Below, in pieces: positions 44,788-54,140 of a DNA stretch of 64,000 nucleotides (position 1 is the first letter of the stretch; each line of letters begins with the position of its first letter). The stretch lies in contig JBBALI010000003.1 in the NCBI GenBank assembly GCA_040403095.1, positions 1 to 64,000 on the forward strand, read 5' to 3'. Both the position numbers and the translations under genes were made by a program. The DNA comes from JAQVCM01 sp040403095. GTDB taxonomy: Bacteria; Bacteroidota; Bacteroidia; Flavobacteriales_D; Crocinitomicaceae. The notes beneath the pieces were generated by a model. That model did no database searches. It saw only the letters and a list, made by a program, of their open reading frames with translations, and was not told where the DNA came from.

Positions 44788-46208
44788 CAGAATCTAAAAT
44801 AAATGAATGGATTGAACCCTTGTGCAGCAATAGAACTTAAAGAAAGTACGAAGAGGAGCAAGGATATTCCTAAAAACGAATAATACCAAGTCATCGAAGG
44901 ATTTGCATTGAAATAAATTTTGTTTTCCCAATCTTTTGCTTTTTTGAAAACACCGATAAATGAAAATAGAATCGCCATGAAAATCGTTACTTTAAAGATT
45001 GGAAGCATGGTTGGTAATCCTTTCATATCGAAAGAGAAAAGTTTGAAAATATATGCTTTGGCGTGATCAAATTTTTCAATACTGAAGAAAACCCAGCCAA
45101 TCATCACGACTAAAAAAGTGTACATCATGCTGGGAATCATCCCGATTTTTGAAAGAATTTTCCCTAAAAATAATCGTTCAATGACCAAGAAAAATCCGTG
45201 AAAAGCACCCCAAATGACAAAATTCCAAGAAGCGCCATGCCATAAACCTGAAATCACAAAAACGAACCATAAGTTCATGTACAGCCGCATTTTTGTCTTT
45301 ACTTTGTTGCCGCCCAATGGAATGTACAAATAATCGCGCATCCAAGTTCCAAGAGTCATGTGCCACCTGCGCCAAAATTCCGTAATACTTCTTGAAATGT
45401 ATGGACTATCAAAGTTTTCAGGAAAAGTGAATCCCATGATTTTCCCCAGTCCAATCGCCATATCGGAATATCCCGCAAAGTCGAAATAAATTTGGAATGT
45501 ATAAGCCAAAATTCCAATCCAAGCGGAAGCCATCGTTAATTGATCCACAGGAATTTCCATGAATAATTTAGCCTGTTGTCCCATCACATTGGCGATCAAC
45601 ACTTTTTTTCCAAGACCGATGCACAAACGAATAAATCCTTGCAATTTATCGTCGATTGTTTCATTTCGCTCAGTGATTTGATCCGCAATGTAGTTGAATC
45701 TCACAATAGGACCGGCAATCATCTGCGGAAAAGCTACGATGAACAACATGTAATTGCTTAATTTTTCAAGTGGTTTGTGCACATTTCGATAAACATCCAC
45801 AGCGTAAGTCAAACTTTGAAAGGTGAAAAATGAAATTCCAATAGGCAAGGCGATTTTGGTCCATTCAATGGTTTCAAATCCTTGTTTATATAAAAAGCTA
45901 TTTACATTTTCGATGAAGAAATTGGCGTATTTGAAATAAGCCAACATTCCTAAATTCATGGTTAGTGAAGTGATTAACAGAATTCTTTTTCGAAGTGCAG
46001 TTTTGGATTCAAATAAAAATTTGACGAGGTAGAAGTCTAAAATCGTGACCCCAACAAGTACAAAAACAAACGTGGGTGCGCCCCAGCTGAAGAAATAAAT
46101 ACTGGAAAGTAAAATGAACCAATTTTTGTACTCTTTCGCAATGAAATGATAAATCAAGACAAAGAGCGGAAGAAAATAAACCAAAAATGTGATACTACTA
46201 AAAACCAT
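44787..46208 (-). CDS. MBOAT family O-acyltransferase (AlgI-like)
   Basis: This polytopic membrane protein (473 residues, about 11 helices) carries the MBOAT signature. FQIYFDFAGYSDMAIGLGKIMGF and SPYISRSITEFWRRWHMTLGTWMRDYLYIPLGG precede the catalytic His in SGLWHGASWNFVIWG. It imports acetyl groups across the inner membrane for the AlgX-like partner that follows. The overlap of the two genes supports one functional pair. Confidence 0.93.
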   Translation of the reverse strand: MVFSSITFLVYFLPLFVLIYHFIAKEYKNWFILLSSIYFFSWGAPTFVFVLVGVTILDFYLVKFLFESKTALRKRILLITSLTMNLGMLAYFKYANFFIENVNSFLYKQGFETIEWTKIALPIGISFFTFQSLTYAVDVYRNVHKPLEKLSNYMLFIVAFPQMIAGPIVRFNYIADQITERNETIDDKLQGFIRLCIGLGKKVLIANVMGQQAKLFMEIPVDQLTMASAWIGILAYTFQIYFDFAGYSDMAIGLGKIMGFTFPENFDSPYISRSITEFWRRWHMTLGTWMRDYLYIPLGGNKVKTKMRLYMNLWFVFVISGLWHGASWNFVIWGAFHGFFLVIERLFLGKILSKIGMIPSMMYTFLVVMIGWVFFSIEKFDHAKAYIFKLFSFDMKGLPTMLPIFKVTIFMAILFSFIGVFKKAKDWENKIYFNANPSMTWYYSFLGISLLLFVLSLSSIAAQGFNPFIYFRF

Positions 46209-46257
46209 GAATTATTTTAAATCGATTCAAAGATAGAAAAGTTAAGTAATAGGTTTA

Positions 46258-46293
46258 ATAAAAAATCCCTCAAACAAAAATGCGTGAGGGATT
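46258..46293 (-). terminator. intrinsic terminator after gcvH
   Basis: AATCCCTCA (46264-46272) and TGAGGGATT (46285-46293) form a 9-base stem. On the minus strand it is followed by a run of T, as expected for termination of gcvH. Confidence 0.8.
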
Positions 46294-46312
46294 GTATATA
46301 AAATTTTTTCGA

Positions 46313-46690
46313 TTAGCCGATTAGCGCTTGGTATCCAGCAGCATCAAGTAAATTTTCCAATTCAGAAGGATTGCTCAATTCAACTTTTACCATCCAACCA
46401 TCTCCGTAAGGATCTGAATTTACAGCTTCAGGATTTGATTCCAATGCACTGTTGAATTCGATGATTTTTCCAGAAACCGGCATGAACAAATCAGATACAG
46501 TTTTTACAGCTTCTACAGAACCAAAAACTTCTTCTTGATCCAATTCTTCGCATTCTGTTTCAATTTCAACGTAAACGATATCACCTAATTCGCCTTGAGC
46601 AAATGCAGTAATGCCTACAGTAGCAATATTTCCGTCAACACGAACCCACTCGTGGTCTTTCGTATATTTTAATTCAGCTGGGATACTCAT
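46313..46690 (-). CDS. gcvH: glycine cleavage system H protein
   Basis: This lipoyl carrier of the glycine cleavage complex has its lipoylated Lys63 in VFGSVEAVKTVSDL. It opens with the family signature LKYTKDHEWVRV and has DPYGDGWMVKVE near the end. 125 residues. ATG 46690 is chosen over 46714 to match the family. gcvT and gcvP are not in the window. Confidence 0.95.
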   Translation of the reverse strand: MSIPAELKYTKDHEWVRVDGNIATVGITAFAQGELGDIVYVEIETECEELDQEEVFGSVEAVKTVSDLFMPVSGKIIEFNSALESNPEAVNSDPYGDGWMVKVELSNPSELENLLDAAGYQALIG

Positions 46691-46715
46691 TTTTATAGTC
46701 TTTAATTTTATCATG

Positions 46716-46723
46716 CAAATTTA
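46716..46723 (-). promoter_or_regulatory. -7 promoter element TAAATTTG upstream of gcvH
   Basis: Minus-strand exact TAnnTTTG match, 25 bases before the gcvH start codon at 46690. Confidence 0.45.
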
Positions 46724-46841
46724 TTATTTTATTTGAGATTTGGAAGTCACTTTTGACTTTTGTGTGGTATTTATACTCATTCTAGTTTTTCTATTCCGGA
46801 TTTTACGAACCTCTCCATTCGAACTTTTCAAATTATCGCAT

Positions 46842-46849
46842 TATCTTTG
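46842..46849 (+). promoter_or_regulatory. -7 promoter element TATCTTTG upstream of prfB
   Basis: Exact TAnnTTTG match ending 7 bases before the prfB ATG at 46857; the leader would be nearly absent. Confidence 0.5.
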
Positions 46850-46856
46850 TGTCCTT

Positions 46857-47942
46857 ATGGTGAATCAAGAACAGCTGAAAGAACTGAGTACGCGCATCCA
46901 AGCAATCTCTGATTATTTGAAAATTCAGGAAAAACGCGTTCAACTTCAAGAAGGAGAATTGAAAACGCAAGATCCTGATTTTTGGAATGATCCTAAAAAA
47001 GCGGAAGTGGAAATGAAATCCATTCGTACGTTGAAATTTTGGATTGCAACTTACGACGAATTGAAGTCTGGCATGGACGACATGGAAGTACTTTTTGATT
47101 TTTTCAAAGAAGGAATGTCTGAAGAAACAGAAGTGGAAGAAGCATTCAAATCACTCGCTTCTAAAGTCGAAGAATTGGAACTCAAAAATATGCTTTCTGG
47201 TGAAGAAGATCAATTAAGCGCGGTTTTGCAAATTACTTCAGGAGCTGGTGGTACAGAAAGTTGTGATTGGGCTTCGATGCTGATGCGCATGTACATGATG
47301 TGGGGAACCAAGAATGGTTACAAGCTGAAAGAATTGAATTATCAAGCGGGAGATGTTGCTGGAATAAAAACAGTTACTATCGAATTTGAAGGGGATTTTG
47401 CTTTTGGTTATTTGAAAGGCGAAAATGGTGTTCACCGTTTGGTTCGAATTTCACCGTTTGATTCCAACGCCAAAAGACACACTTCTTTCGCATCAGTTTA
47501 TGTTTATCCTTTGGTGGACGATACAATTGATATTCATATTAATCCAGCTGACATCACGTGGGATACTTTCCGTTCGGGCGGTGCAGGTGGACAAAACGTA
47601 AATAAAGTTGAAACTGCGGTTCGTTTGAAACACGCGCCTTCTGGGATCATCATCGAAAACTCTGAATCTCGCTCTCAGCTTGGAAATAAAGAAAAAGCGA
47701 TGCAATTATTGCGTTCTCAATTATATGAATTGGAATACCGTGCACGCATGGAAAAACGCAACGAAATCGAAGCCAACAAAAAGAAAATCGAATGGGGTTC
47801 TCAAATCAGAAATTACGTGATGCATCCATATAAATTGGTGAAAGATGTCAGAACTGGTCACGAAACAGGAAATGTCGAAGCGGTAATGGATGGCGATTTG
47901 AATGAATTTTTGAAAGCGTATTTGATGACCTACGGAAATTAA
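46857..47942 (+). CDS. prfB: peptide chain release factor 2, no programmed frameshift
   Basis: RF2 releases peptides at UGA and UAA. The stop-recognition SPF is in VRISPFDSNAKRHTSFA and the catalytic GGQ in RSGGAGGQNVNKVETAVRLKH (about 240-247). 361 residues in one frame. Many prfB genes need a +1 frameshift at an in-frame UGA near codon 25. Here codons 19-22 read GAT TAT TTG AAA with TGA out of frame, so no frameshift is needed. ATG 46857 is preferred to the frame start at 46740 because of the promoter box. Confidence 0.95.
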   Translation: MVNQEQLKELSTRIQAISDYLKIQEKRVQLQEGELKTQDPDFWNDPKKAEVEMKSIRTLKFWIATYDELKSGMDDMEVLFDFFKEGMSEETEVEEAFKSLASKVEELELKNMLSGEEDQLSAVLQITSGAGGTESCDWASMLMRMYMMWGTKNGYKLKELNYQAGDVAGIKTVTIEFEGDFAFGYLKGENGVHRLVRISPFDSNAKRHTSFASVYVYPLVDDTIDIHINPADITWDTFRSGGAGGQNVNKVETAVRLKHAPSGIIIENSESRSQLGNKEKAMQLLRSQLYELEYRARMEKRNEIEANKKKIEWGSQIRNYVMHPYKLVKDVRTGHETGNVEAVMDGDLNEFLKAYLMTYGN

Positions 47943-47952
47943 TTTTCTCGTA

Positions 47953-48306
47953 ATGAAAACAATCATTTATCACAACAATCAATGCGGTAAAAGTCGCGCA
48001 TCTTTGGAAGCAATAAGAAATTTAGATACTGAAGTAGAAGTGATTGAATACTTGAAAAATCCGCCTTCTGCCAAAGATTTGAAGTCTATTTTGAAAATGC
48101 TTCAAATTCCTGCAGAAGCATTGATTCGCAAAGGAGAAGCGATTTTTGTAGAAAATTTCAAAGGCAAAACATTGAGTGAAACAGAATGGATTGATGCGAT
48201 GGTTCAATTTCCAAAATTGATCGAACGTCCAATCGTTATTCACGGAAATAAAGCCGCAATTGGAAGACCAATAGAAAAGGTGTTGGAATTATTTGACAAA
48301 AAATAA
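47953..48306 (+). CDS. ArsC/Spx-family thioredoxin-fold protein (arsenate reductase-like)
   Basis: This 117-residue ArsC-like protein has the single redox Cys11 in HNNQCGKSRASLE, equivalent to the HNPxCGTSRNTL motif of ArsC. The C-terminal GNKAAIGRPIEKVLELF matches the family. A second Spx-type Cys is absent. It starts 10 bases after prfB and probably shares its message. The arsenate reductase label is by family; no other arsenic gene is nearby, so a general thiol-redox role is equally possible. Confidence 0.85.
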   Translation: MKTIIYHNNQCGKSRASLEAIRNLDTEVEVIEYLKNPPSAKDLKSILKMLQIPAEALIRKGEAIFVENFKGKTLSETEWIDAMVQFPKLIERPIVIHGNKAAIGRPIEKVLELFDKK

Positions 48307-48331
48307 ACCCACTTGAAAGTTCAAATGGGTT
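48306..48331. terminator. bidirectional terminator between the ArsC-like and LOG-family genes
   Basis: AACCCA-x-TTGAA (48306 on) pairs with TTCAA-x-TGGGTT (ending 48331), an almost perfect stem with a 2-base loop. The T-run is best on the minus strand (TTTATTTTTTG). Confidence 0.7.
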
Positions 48332-48350
48332 CACATCTATTTTATTTAAA

Positions 48351-49034
48351 TTAGAAATTCGGTCTCAACTCATGAGATTTGTAGAATTCTTCAATGTATT
48401 TTACTGCCTCATCTGCTGTATCAACTACTTTTAATAAATGCATGTCTTCAGCAGAAACGTTATTTTCTTTTTCCAACATCACTGTTCGAATCCAGTCAAT
48501 CAATCCGTCCCAATAATCATGTCCGACTAAAACCATCGGCATTTTTTTGATTTTTTTGGTCTGAATCAAGGTTAACGCTTCAAAAAGTTCGTCAATCGTT
48601 CCCATTCCGCCTGGAAGAATTACAAATCCTTGCGCGTATTTCACAAACATGACTTTGCGCACAAAGAAATAGCGAAAATCAAGTACTTTATCTAAATCGA
48701 TGTATTGGTTGTGACTTTGTTCGAAAGGTAAATTGATATTCAGTCCAACAGAAGCACCGCCGCCTTCCTGCGCACCTTTGTTTCCAGCTTCCATAATTCC
48801 TGGTCCACCGCCAGTAATGACACCATAACCTGCTTTGGTCAATTTATGTGCTACTTCTACCGCTAATTGATAATATTTATTGTCAGGTTTGGTACGCGCT
48901 GAACCAAAAATAGAAATACAAGGTCCAATTTGCGCCATGCGGTCATATCCTTCAACGAATTCTGACATGATTTTGAAAATTGCCCAACTGTCGTTTGTTT
49001 TGATGGCATTCCAATCTTTCTTTGCTGCGTGCAT
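48351..49034 (-). CDS. LOG-family (TIGR00730) Rossmann-fold nucleotide hydrolase-like protein
   Basis: Homologues are cytokinin-activating LOG proteins or general nucleotide 5'-monophosphate phosphoribohydrolases. The key motifs are GGGPGIMEAGNKGA and LPGGMGTIDELFE (PGGxGTxxE). CISIFGSARTKPDN opens the Rossmann fold. 227 residues. It is monocistronic, with about 170 bases of featureless sequence upstream before uvrA's stop. Confidence 0.9.
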   Translation of the reverse strand: MHAAKKDWNAIKTNDSWAIFKIMSEFVEGYDRMAQIGPCISIFGSARTKPDNKYYQLAVEVAHKLTKAGYGVITGGGPGIMEAGNKGAQEGGGASVGLNINLPFEQSHNQYIDLDKVLDFRYFFVRKVMFVKYAQGFVILPGGMGTIDELFEALTLIQTKKIKKMPMVLVGHDYWDGLIDWIRTVMLEKENNVSAEDMHLLKVVDTADEAVKYIEEFYKSHELRPNF

Positions 49035-49204
49035 AAAATAGTTTTTTAAGAAAATTAATTTTAAGTACGGATAGTGAAGTGTCTTTTTTGCTTTTGGGAA
49101 ATCATTCCGCGAAAAAACAAATACCGTTGGTTTTATCCTTTGAAATTTAAAGGTAATACAAAATTTTAAATCGTGAATGCTGCTTTGGTAATTGTTTTGA
49201 AATT

Positions 49205-52027
49205 TTACTGTTTCAATTCCATTTCCAAGTATTGCGCCGTATGAGAACGTTTCATCGCTTTTTTGACCATATCTTCTGGTGTACCAGAAAATAAAATTTC
49301 ACCTCCGCCTTTTCCGCCTTCAGGACCGATGTCAACCACATAATCAGCTACTTTGACAATATCCAAATTGTGTTCGATTACTAAAACCGTATTTCCTTCA
49401 TCTACCAATCGTTGCAACACAATCAATAGTAAACGAATATCTTCAAAATGCAATCCAGTTGATGGTTCGTCTAGAATATAAATTGTACTTCCTGTTCCTT
49501 TTTTGGCAAGTTCTGTTGACAATTTGATTCGTTGCGCTTCGCCACCCGAAAGGGTAGTGGACGCTTGACCTAATTTGACATAGCCCAATCCTACGGAAAC
49601 CATTGTGTCCAAAACTCGGAAAATTTTAGGGATTTTTTCAAAGAAAATTGCTGCATCTTCGATGGTCATTTCAAGTACATCGCTGATGGATTTTCCCTTG
49701 TAACGAACTTCCAAGGTTTCACGATTATAGCGTTTTCCTTGACAGCCATCACAATCGACGTAAACATCTGGTAAAAAGTTCATTTCAATCACTTTCACTC
49801 CGCCGCCGCCGCAAGTTTCACATCTTCCTCCAGCGACATTAAATGAAAATCTTCCTGGTTTATATCCGCGAATTTGCGCTTCAGGCATGCTCGCATACAA
49901 ACTTCTGATTTCAGTGAAAACATTCGTGTAAGTCGCGGGATTCGATCGTGGCGTTCTTCCGATCGGACTTTGGTCAATTTCAATCACTTTATCCAAAAAT
50001 TCCAAGCCATTAAACTTTTTGTAAGGCATTGGTTTTTTGACACCATTGTAAATGTGCGCATTCAAAATGGGATACAAAGTATGATTGATGAGCGTCGATT
50101 TTCCACTTCCTGAAACGCCAGTAATACAGGTAAAAGTTCCCAACGGAATGTGCAAATCAACATTTTGTAGATTGTGTCCGGTTGCGCCTAACAAGCTGAT
50201 TTTATTTCCGTTGCCTTTGCGTCTTTTCTTCGGAATTTCAATTTTCATTTCACCACGCAAGTATTTGGTCGTGAATGAATCTTTGGAATGTAAATCTCCA
50301 AATGGCGCTGCATTGATAATTTGTCCGCCATGAATTCCAGCTCCTGGACCAATATCTACGACAAAATCAGCCGCTTCAATCATTTCTTTGTCATGCTCCA
50401 CAACAATGACGGAATTTCCAGTATCGCGTAATTTTTTGAGAGAATTAATCAATCGCGTATTGTCTCTTTGATGTAATCCAATACTTGGTTCATCTAGTAC
50501 ATATAAGACGTTCATCAATTCAGAACCGATTTGCGTTGCCAGTCGAATGCGTTGCGCTTCTCCACCAGAAAGAGTTTTTGCTGAACGATGCAAAGACAAA
50601 TAATCTAATCCAACTTCCATGATAAAATTCAATCTATCCTTTATTTCTTTGATGATTTCAGTTCCGATTTGAAGTTCCGAAGGTGAAAGATTTTCTTCCA
50701 AGGTATCAAACCAAATTTTCAATTCACCAATATCTGATTGGGCTAATTCACCTATGTGTTTGCCATTGATTTTGAAAAAATGCGCTTCTTTTTTAATTCT
50801 TGTTCCGTGACATGTTGGACAAATCACCCGATTCATAAAGCTTTGTGCCCAACGTTGAATCGCTGCTGAACTTTCGTCTGAATGGCGTGTCAAAAAGTTT
50901 ACAATTCCCTCAAAAACAATCGATTTGTTTTTAGGAGAACGTTCCATTCCTTCATTTCCGTTCAACAAAATGTGCAACAAATCTTCAGGAATTTCTTCCA
51001 AAGGAGTATTGATTGAATATCCTTCTTGAATCAAGAAAGCATCAATTTTTTCAAAAATCCAAGTTTTTTTATATTCTCCCAAAGGAGCCAGACCGCCTTT
51101 TTTGATGGACAATTTGAAATTTGGAATTATCTTTTCTAAATCGACTTCCGAAATTTCTCCCAATCCGTTGCAAGTTTGGCAAGCACCATAAGGCGAGTTG
51201 AATGAAAACAAACTTGGTTCAGGCTCGGGATAACTGATTCCAGAAGTTGGACACATCAAAGCGCGACTAAAATGGCGCACTTGATTGCTTTCAAAATCCA
51301 TGACCATCATCGCTTTTGAACCTTGTTTCATGGCGGTGATTACAGAATCGTAAATGCGTTTTCTGTCTGAACCATCAATGATTAGTCTGTCGATGACAAT
51401 TTCGATATCGTGCACTTTGTATCGATCCACGCGCATTCCGCTTTCGATGTCTTTGATTTCACCATCGATTCTAACTTTTGAAAAACCCATTTTACGGATT
51501 TGTTCAAACAATTCGCGGTAATGTCCTTTTCGACCTTTGATTTTGGGTGAGAGAATGACCACTTTTTTGCCTTGGTAATTTTCGATGATGAGGTCCACGA
51601 TTTGGTCGTCAGAATATTTGACCATCGCTTCACCAGTTTCATAAGAATAAGCAGTACCAACTCTTGCGAAGAAAAGTCTTAGAAAATCATATATTTCTGT
51701 AATTGTTCCAACGGTTGAGCGCGGTGAGCGAGAAACGGTTTTTTGTTCGATCGAAATTACTGGACTTAAGCCATCAATTTTATCAACGTCAGGACGTTCT
51801 AGTCCACCTAAAAATTGTCGGGCATATGATGAAAAAGTTTCAATGTAGCGTCTTTGACCTTCAGCAAAAATGGTATCAAACGCCAGTGAAGATTTTCCAG
51901 AACCTGAAAGACCAGTAAAAACAACCAATTTATTGCGCGGAATTTTTAAATCTATGTTTTTGAGATTGTGTTCTCTAGCGCCGTAAACTTCGATGTATTG
52001 TTGTTCGTCTTCTACTTCTTCTTTCAT
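49205..52027 (-). CDS. uvrA: excinuclease ABC subunit A
   Basis: UvrA is the damage-recognition ATPase of nucleotide excision repair. Two ABC ATPase modules are visible. The first has Walker A GLSGSGKSS (about 39-47) and signature LSGGEAQRIRLA; the second has GVSGSGKST and LSGGEAQRIKLS. Zinc-finger Cys pairs lie in CPTCHGTR and CETCGGGG/CDGCQGKR. 940 residues, complete. Its start overlaps the stop of the lytic transglycosylase gene by 4 bases (ATGA). Confidence 0.97.
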   Translation of the reverse strand: MKEEVEDEQQYIEVYGAREHNLKNIDLKIPRNKLVVFTGLSGSGKSSLAFDTIFAEGQRRYIETFSSYARQFLGGLERPDVDKIDGLSPVISIEQKTVSRSPRSTVGTITEIYDFLRLFFARVGTAYSYETGEAMVKYSDDQIVDLIIENYQGKKVVILSPKIKGRKGHYRELFEQIRKMGFSKVRIDGEIKDIESGMRVDRYKVHDIEIVIDRLIIDGSDRKRIYDSVITAMKQGSKAMMVMDFESNQVRHFSRALMCPTSGISYPEPEPSLFSFNSPYGACQTCNGLGEISEVDLEKIIPNFKLSIKKGGLAPLGEYKKTWIFEKIDAFLIQEGYSINTPLEEIPEDLLHILLNGNEGMERSPKNKSIVFEGIVNFLTRHSDESSAAIQRWAQSFMNRVICPTCHGTRIKKEAHFFKINGKHIGELAQSDIGELKIWFDTLEENLSPSELQIGTEIIKEIKDRLNFIMEVGLDYLSLHRSAKTLSGGEAQRIRLATQIGSELMNVLYVLDEPSIGLHQRDNTRLINSLKKLRDTGNSVIVVEHDKEMIEAADFVVDIGPGAGIHGGQIINAAPFGDLHSKDSFTTKYLRGEMKIEIPKKRRKGNGNKISLLGATGHNLQNVDLHIPLGTFTCITGVSGSGKSTLINHTLYPILNAHIYNGVKKPMPYKKFNGLEFLDKVIEIDQSPIGRTPRSNPATYTNVFTEIRSLYASMPEAQIRGYKPGRFSFNVAGGRCETCGGGGVKVIEMNFLPDVYVDCDGCQGKRYNRETLEVRYKGKSISDVLEMTIEDAAIFFEKIPKIFRVLDTMVSVGLGYVKLGQASTTLSGGEAQRIKLSTELAKKGTGSTIYILDEPSTGLHFEDIRLLLIVLQRLVDEGNTVLVIEHNLDIVKVADYVVDIGPEGGKGGGEILFSGTPEDMVKKAMKRSHTAQYLEMELKQ

Positions 52028-52947
52028 TTGAGATATTGCTTGTACGGTTTTAAGTTTTCACTTTCCGTTGGCAAAAGTAATTGATAAGTTTTATTTTTGA
52101 TTGTTAATTTATTTCCTTTTAGCCAAGGATTTAACTTTGTCAAAATCTTAAAATTGATACCTTTTTCCAACGCCCATTTTGCTAAGTTCGGAATACTTTG
52201 TTTAACAACAACACGCTTTGTTTTAAAAGGTTCATATAATTTTATTTTATCCGTGTTGAAGCCATACGCTTTCGGATTTTCAAAGATTAATTTGACCGCC
52301 AAAATTCGAAAAACATATCGAGCAGTTTCGTTATTTTGGTCTGTGTCGAAATAATGATCTGTACCTTGCCAGCGCATATCTTGTCGCACACCACCTATTC
52401 CACGGTTGTATGATGCCGATGCAAGCAGCCAATCTTTCAATGTGTCTTGCGCATCTCGAAGATAAGCACAAGCAGCGCGCGTACTTTTTTCAACATGCAA
52501 TCTTTCGTCGATTTCATCGCTAATTTCTAAATCGTATTGCTTGGCTGTGTAGGGCATAAATTGCCAAAATCCTTGTGCACCAACTGGGCTTGTTGCTTGC
52601 ACTAAGCCACTTTCAATGACAGCCAGATACTTAAAATCATCAGGAATCTTTTCTTCTTTCAAAATTCGCTCAATTATAGGGAACCAACGATTTGCGCGTT
52701 TTAACATTTGTGTTGTAGCACTTTGATAATAGGCGTTGGTCAAAACTTCGCGGTCTAATCGTTCGATAATGTCCTCGTCTTGCAACAAAATTTTTTCGCC
52801 AGCAAAATTCATTGATTCAGGCAAATTCGGAATCGTTGCAAATCCAGTTTCTGTATTTTGAATTTTCTCTTCGGCGGTTGATTTTTCCTTTTGATTGGAG
52901 CAACTCACCATAAGAAGCGTAATGAAAAGGAATAATTTGAAATCCAT
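52024..52947 (-). CDS. lytic transglycosylase lipoprotein (MltD-like)
   Basis: A lipoprotein signal (LLMVSC, Cys about 16) is followed by an SLT domain (about 90-215) with the catalytic Glu in VIESGLVQATSPVGAQGFWQFM and later ASASYNRGIGGVRQ. The C-terminal 60 residues (FKILTKLNPWLKGNKLTIKNKTYQLLLP) look like a degenerate LysM domain. It cleaves peptidoglycan glycan strands in the periplasm. It overlaps uvrA by 4 bases, an unusual pairing without obvious functional link. Confidence 0.9.
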   Translation of the reverse strand: MDFKLFLFITLLMVSCSNQKEKSTAEEKIQNTETGFATIPNLPESMNFAGEKILLQDEDIIERLDREVLTNAYYQSATTQMLKRANRWFPIIERILKEEKIPDDFKYLAVIESGLVQATSPVGAQGFWQFMPYTAKQYDLEISDEIDERLHVEKSTRAACAYLRDAQDTLKDWLLASASYNRGIGGVRQDMRWQGTDHYFDTDQNNETARYVFRILAVKLIFENPKAYGFNTDKIKLYEPFKTKRVVVKQSIPNLAKWALEKGINFKILTKLNPWLKGNKLTIKNKTYQLLLPTESENLKPYKQYLK

Positions 52948-52972
52948 GGTCGTGAAATGAGCAATCGACTGA

Positions 52973-54046
52973 TTATTTTACTTTATGCGCATATTTGTGC
53001 GTTAATCTAAATAGAATCACAAAAACAATAATAAAATATAAAGCAAAAAATCCAAGTACCCAGTAAATTTTCAGAATAGTTAAATAAACCATTATTGAGC
53101 TAAGAATCAAAGAAATCAAGGAAATTAAAACAAAAACATACCAAACTTTAATGTCGTTCAATCCGGCATAAACCAAATGATGTGTTGTATGATCTTTTCC
53201 GCCAACCATGGGTGATTTACCTTTTCTTAATCTGTTGATAACAACAGTAAGTGTATCCACAGCTGAAGGCGTGAAAGCTACCAAACAAATCAATAATCCA
53301 GTCCAAGATGGGCTTTCTATGCTTTGTCCTGCATCCCAAAGATTGTGAATTGCAAAAAAGGAAACAAAGAGAGCAATAAATTGACTTCCTGCGTCACCCA
53401 TAAAAAGTTTACTTGGATTGATGTTTAATTTCAAAAAACCAATCATTGCGCCAATTTGCGAGACCAACAGAATCGACCAAATATTTCTATTCACTTCAAA
53501 AACTAAATATGAAGATGTCAAGCATGCTGCTAAAATGAATACCACGACTGTTCCTGTTATCCCATCCATGTTGTCCAACATATTGAGCGAATTCATGACT
53601 GCAATCACCCACAAAACAGTTATTGAGGCATCAATCCAAAAGTTGTGCGTTAAATCGATTACTGAATCAGTGAAAACGAAAATTAATCCACAACCAATCT
53701 GAACAGCTAATTTAATTAAAGGTTTGGTATTGTATGCATCATCAGCTAAGCCCATTAGAAAAGCCATTGAGCCGGCAGCAAATAATCCTATGAATTGTTT
53801 GTTTTGAAAAATACTTTGATCTTCACTGAAAACGATGCTGTAACCGATAGCAGAAAAAAGAAAGACAACAAAAAAACTTATTCCTCCTAGAGAAGGCTTT
53901 GATTGATTGCTCCATCTTACGACCACATCGTTCTTATTCCGAATACCAAGTGTTTCAGAAAAACGCAATAAAAGTATGTTGATGATATAAGAAACTATAA
54001 CACCAACAACTAAAAATGCAATTAATAAAATTATTTTTTCAATCAA
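52973..54046 (-). CDS. WecA/MraY-family undecaprenyl-phosphate sugar-1-phosphate transferase
   Basis: This polytopic inner-membrane enzyme has about ten helices. Catalytic motifs are GLADDAYN (Asp pair), LNMLDNMDGITG, FMGDAGSQFIAL and the C-terminal HTTHHLVYAGL. WecA-type enzymes transfer GlcNAc-1-P or a related sugar to undecaprenyl phosphate to start polysaccharide synthesis. MraY itself is less likely, since the neighbours are exopolysaccharide genes rather than the mur cluster. 357 residues. Confidence 0.88.
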   Translation of the reverse strand: MIEKIILLIAFLVVGVIVSYIINILLLRFSETLGIRNKNDVVVRWSNQSKPSLGGISFFVVFLFSAIGYSIVFSEDQSIFQNKQFIGLFAAGSMAFLMGLADDAYNTKPLIKLAVQIGCGLIFVFTDSVIDLTHNFWIDASITVLWVIAVMNSLNMLDNMDGITGTVVVFILAACLTSSYLVFEVNRNIWSILLVSQIGAMIGFLKLNINPSKLFMGDAGSQFIALFVSFFAIHNLWDAGQSIESPSWTGLLICLVAFTPSAVDTLTVVINRLRKGKSPMVGGKDHTTHHLVYAGLNDIKVWYVFVLISLISLILSSIMVYLTILKIYWVLGFFALYFIIVFVILFRLTHKYAHKVK

Positions 54047-54140
54047 AATCGAAACTTATAATATTTAAGGCAAAGTTAGAAAAAAGTTAGAGTTTGAGAT
54101 TGAATTTATAGAAACTCAAAAGATTTAACGAAATGCTAAT

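Noticed and set aside
46740..46856. Extended N-terminus of prfB from 46740
   Set aside because: It contains the promoter region and does not resemble RF2; the family N-terminus starts at 46857.
49035..49204. The 170-base gap between the LOG-family gene and uvrA as a possible RNA gene
   Set aside because: No promoter box, stable hairpin or tRNA-like fold was seen.
49874..50113. Open frame opposite uvrA
   Set aside because: Strong UvrA motifs on the minus strand explain the region; the plus-strand frame is a codon-composition shadow.
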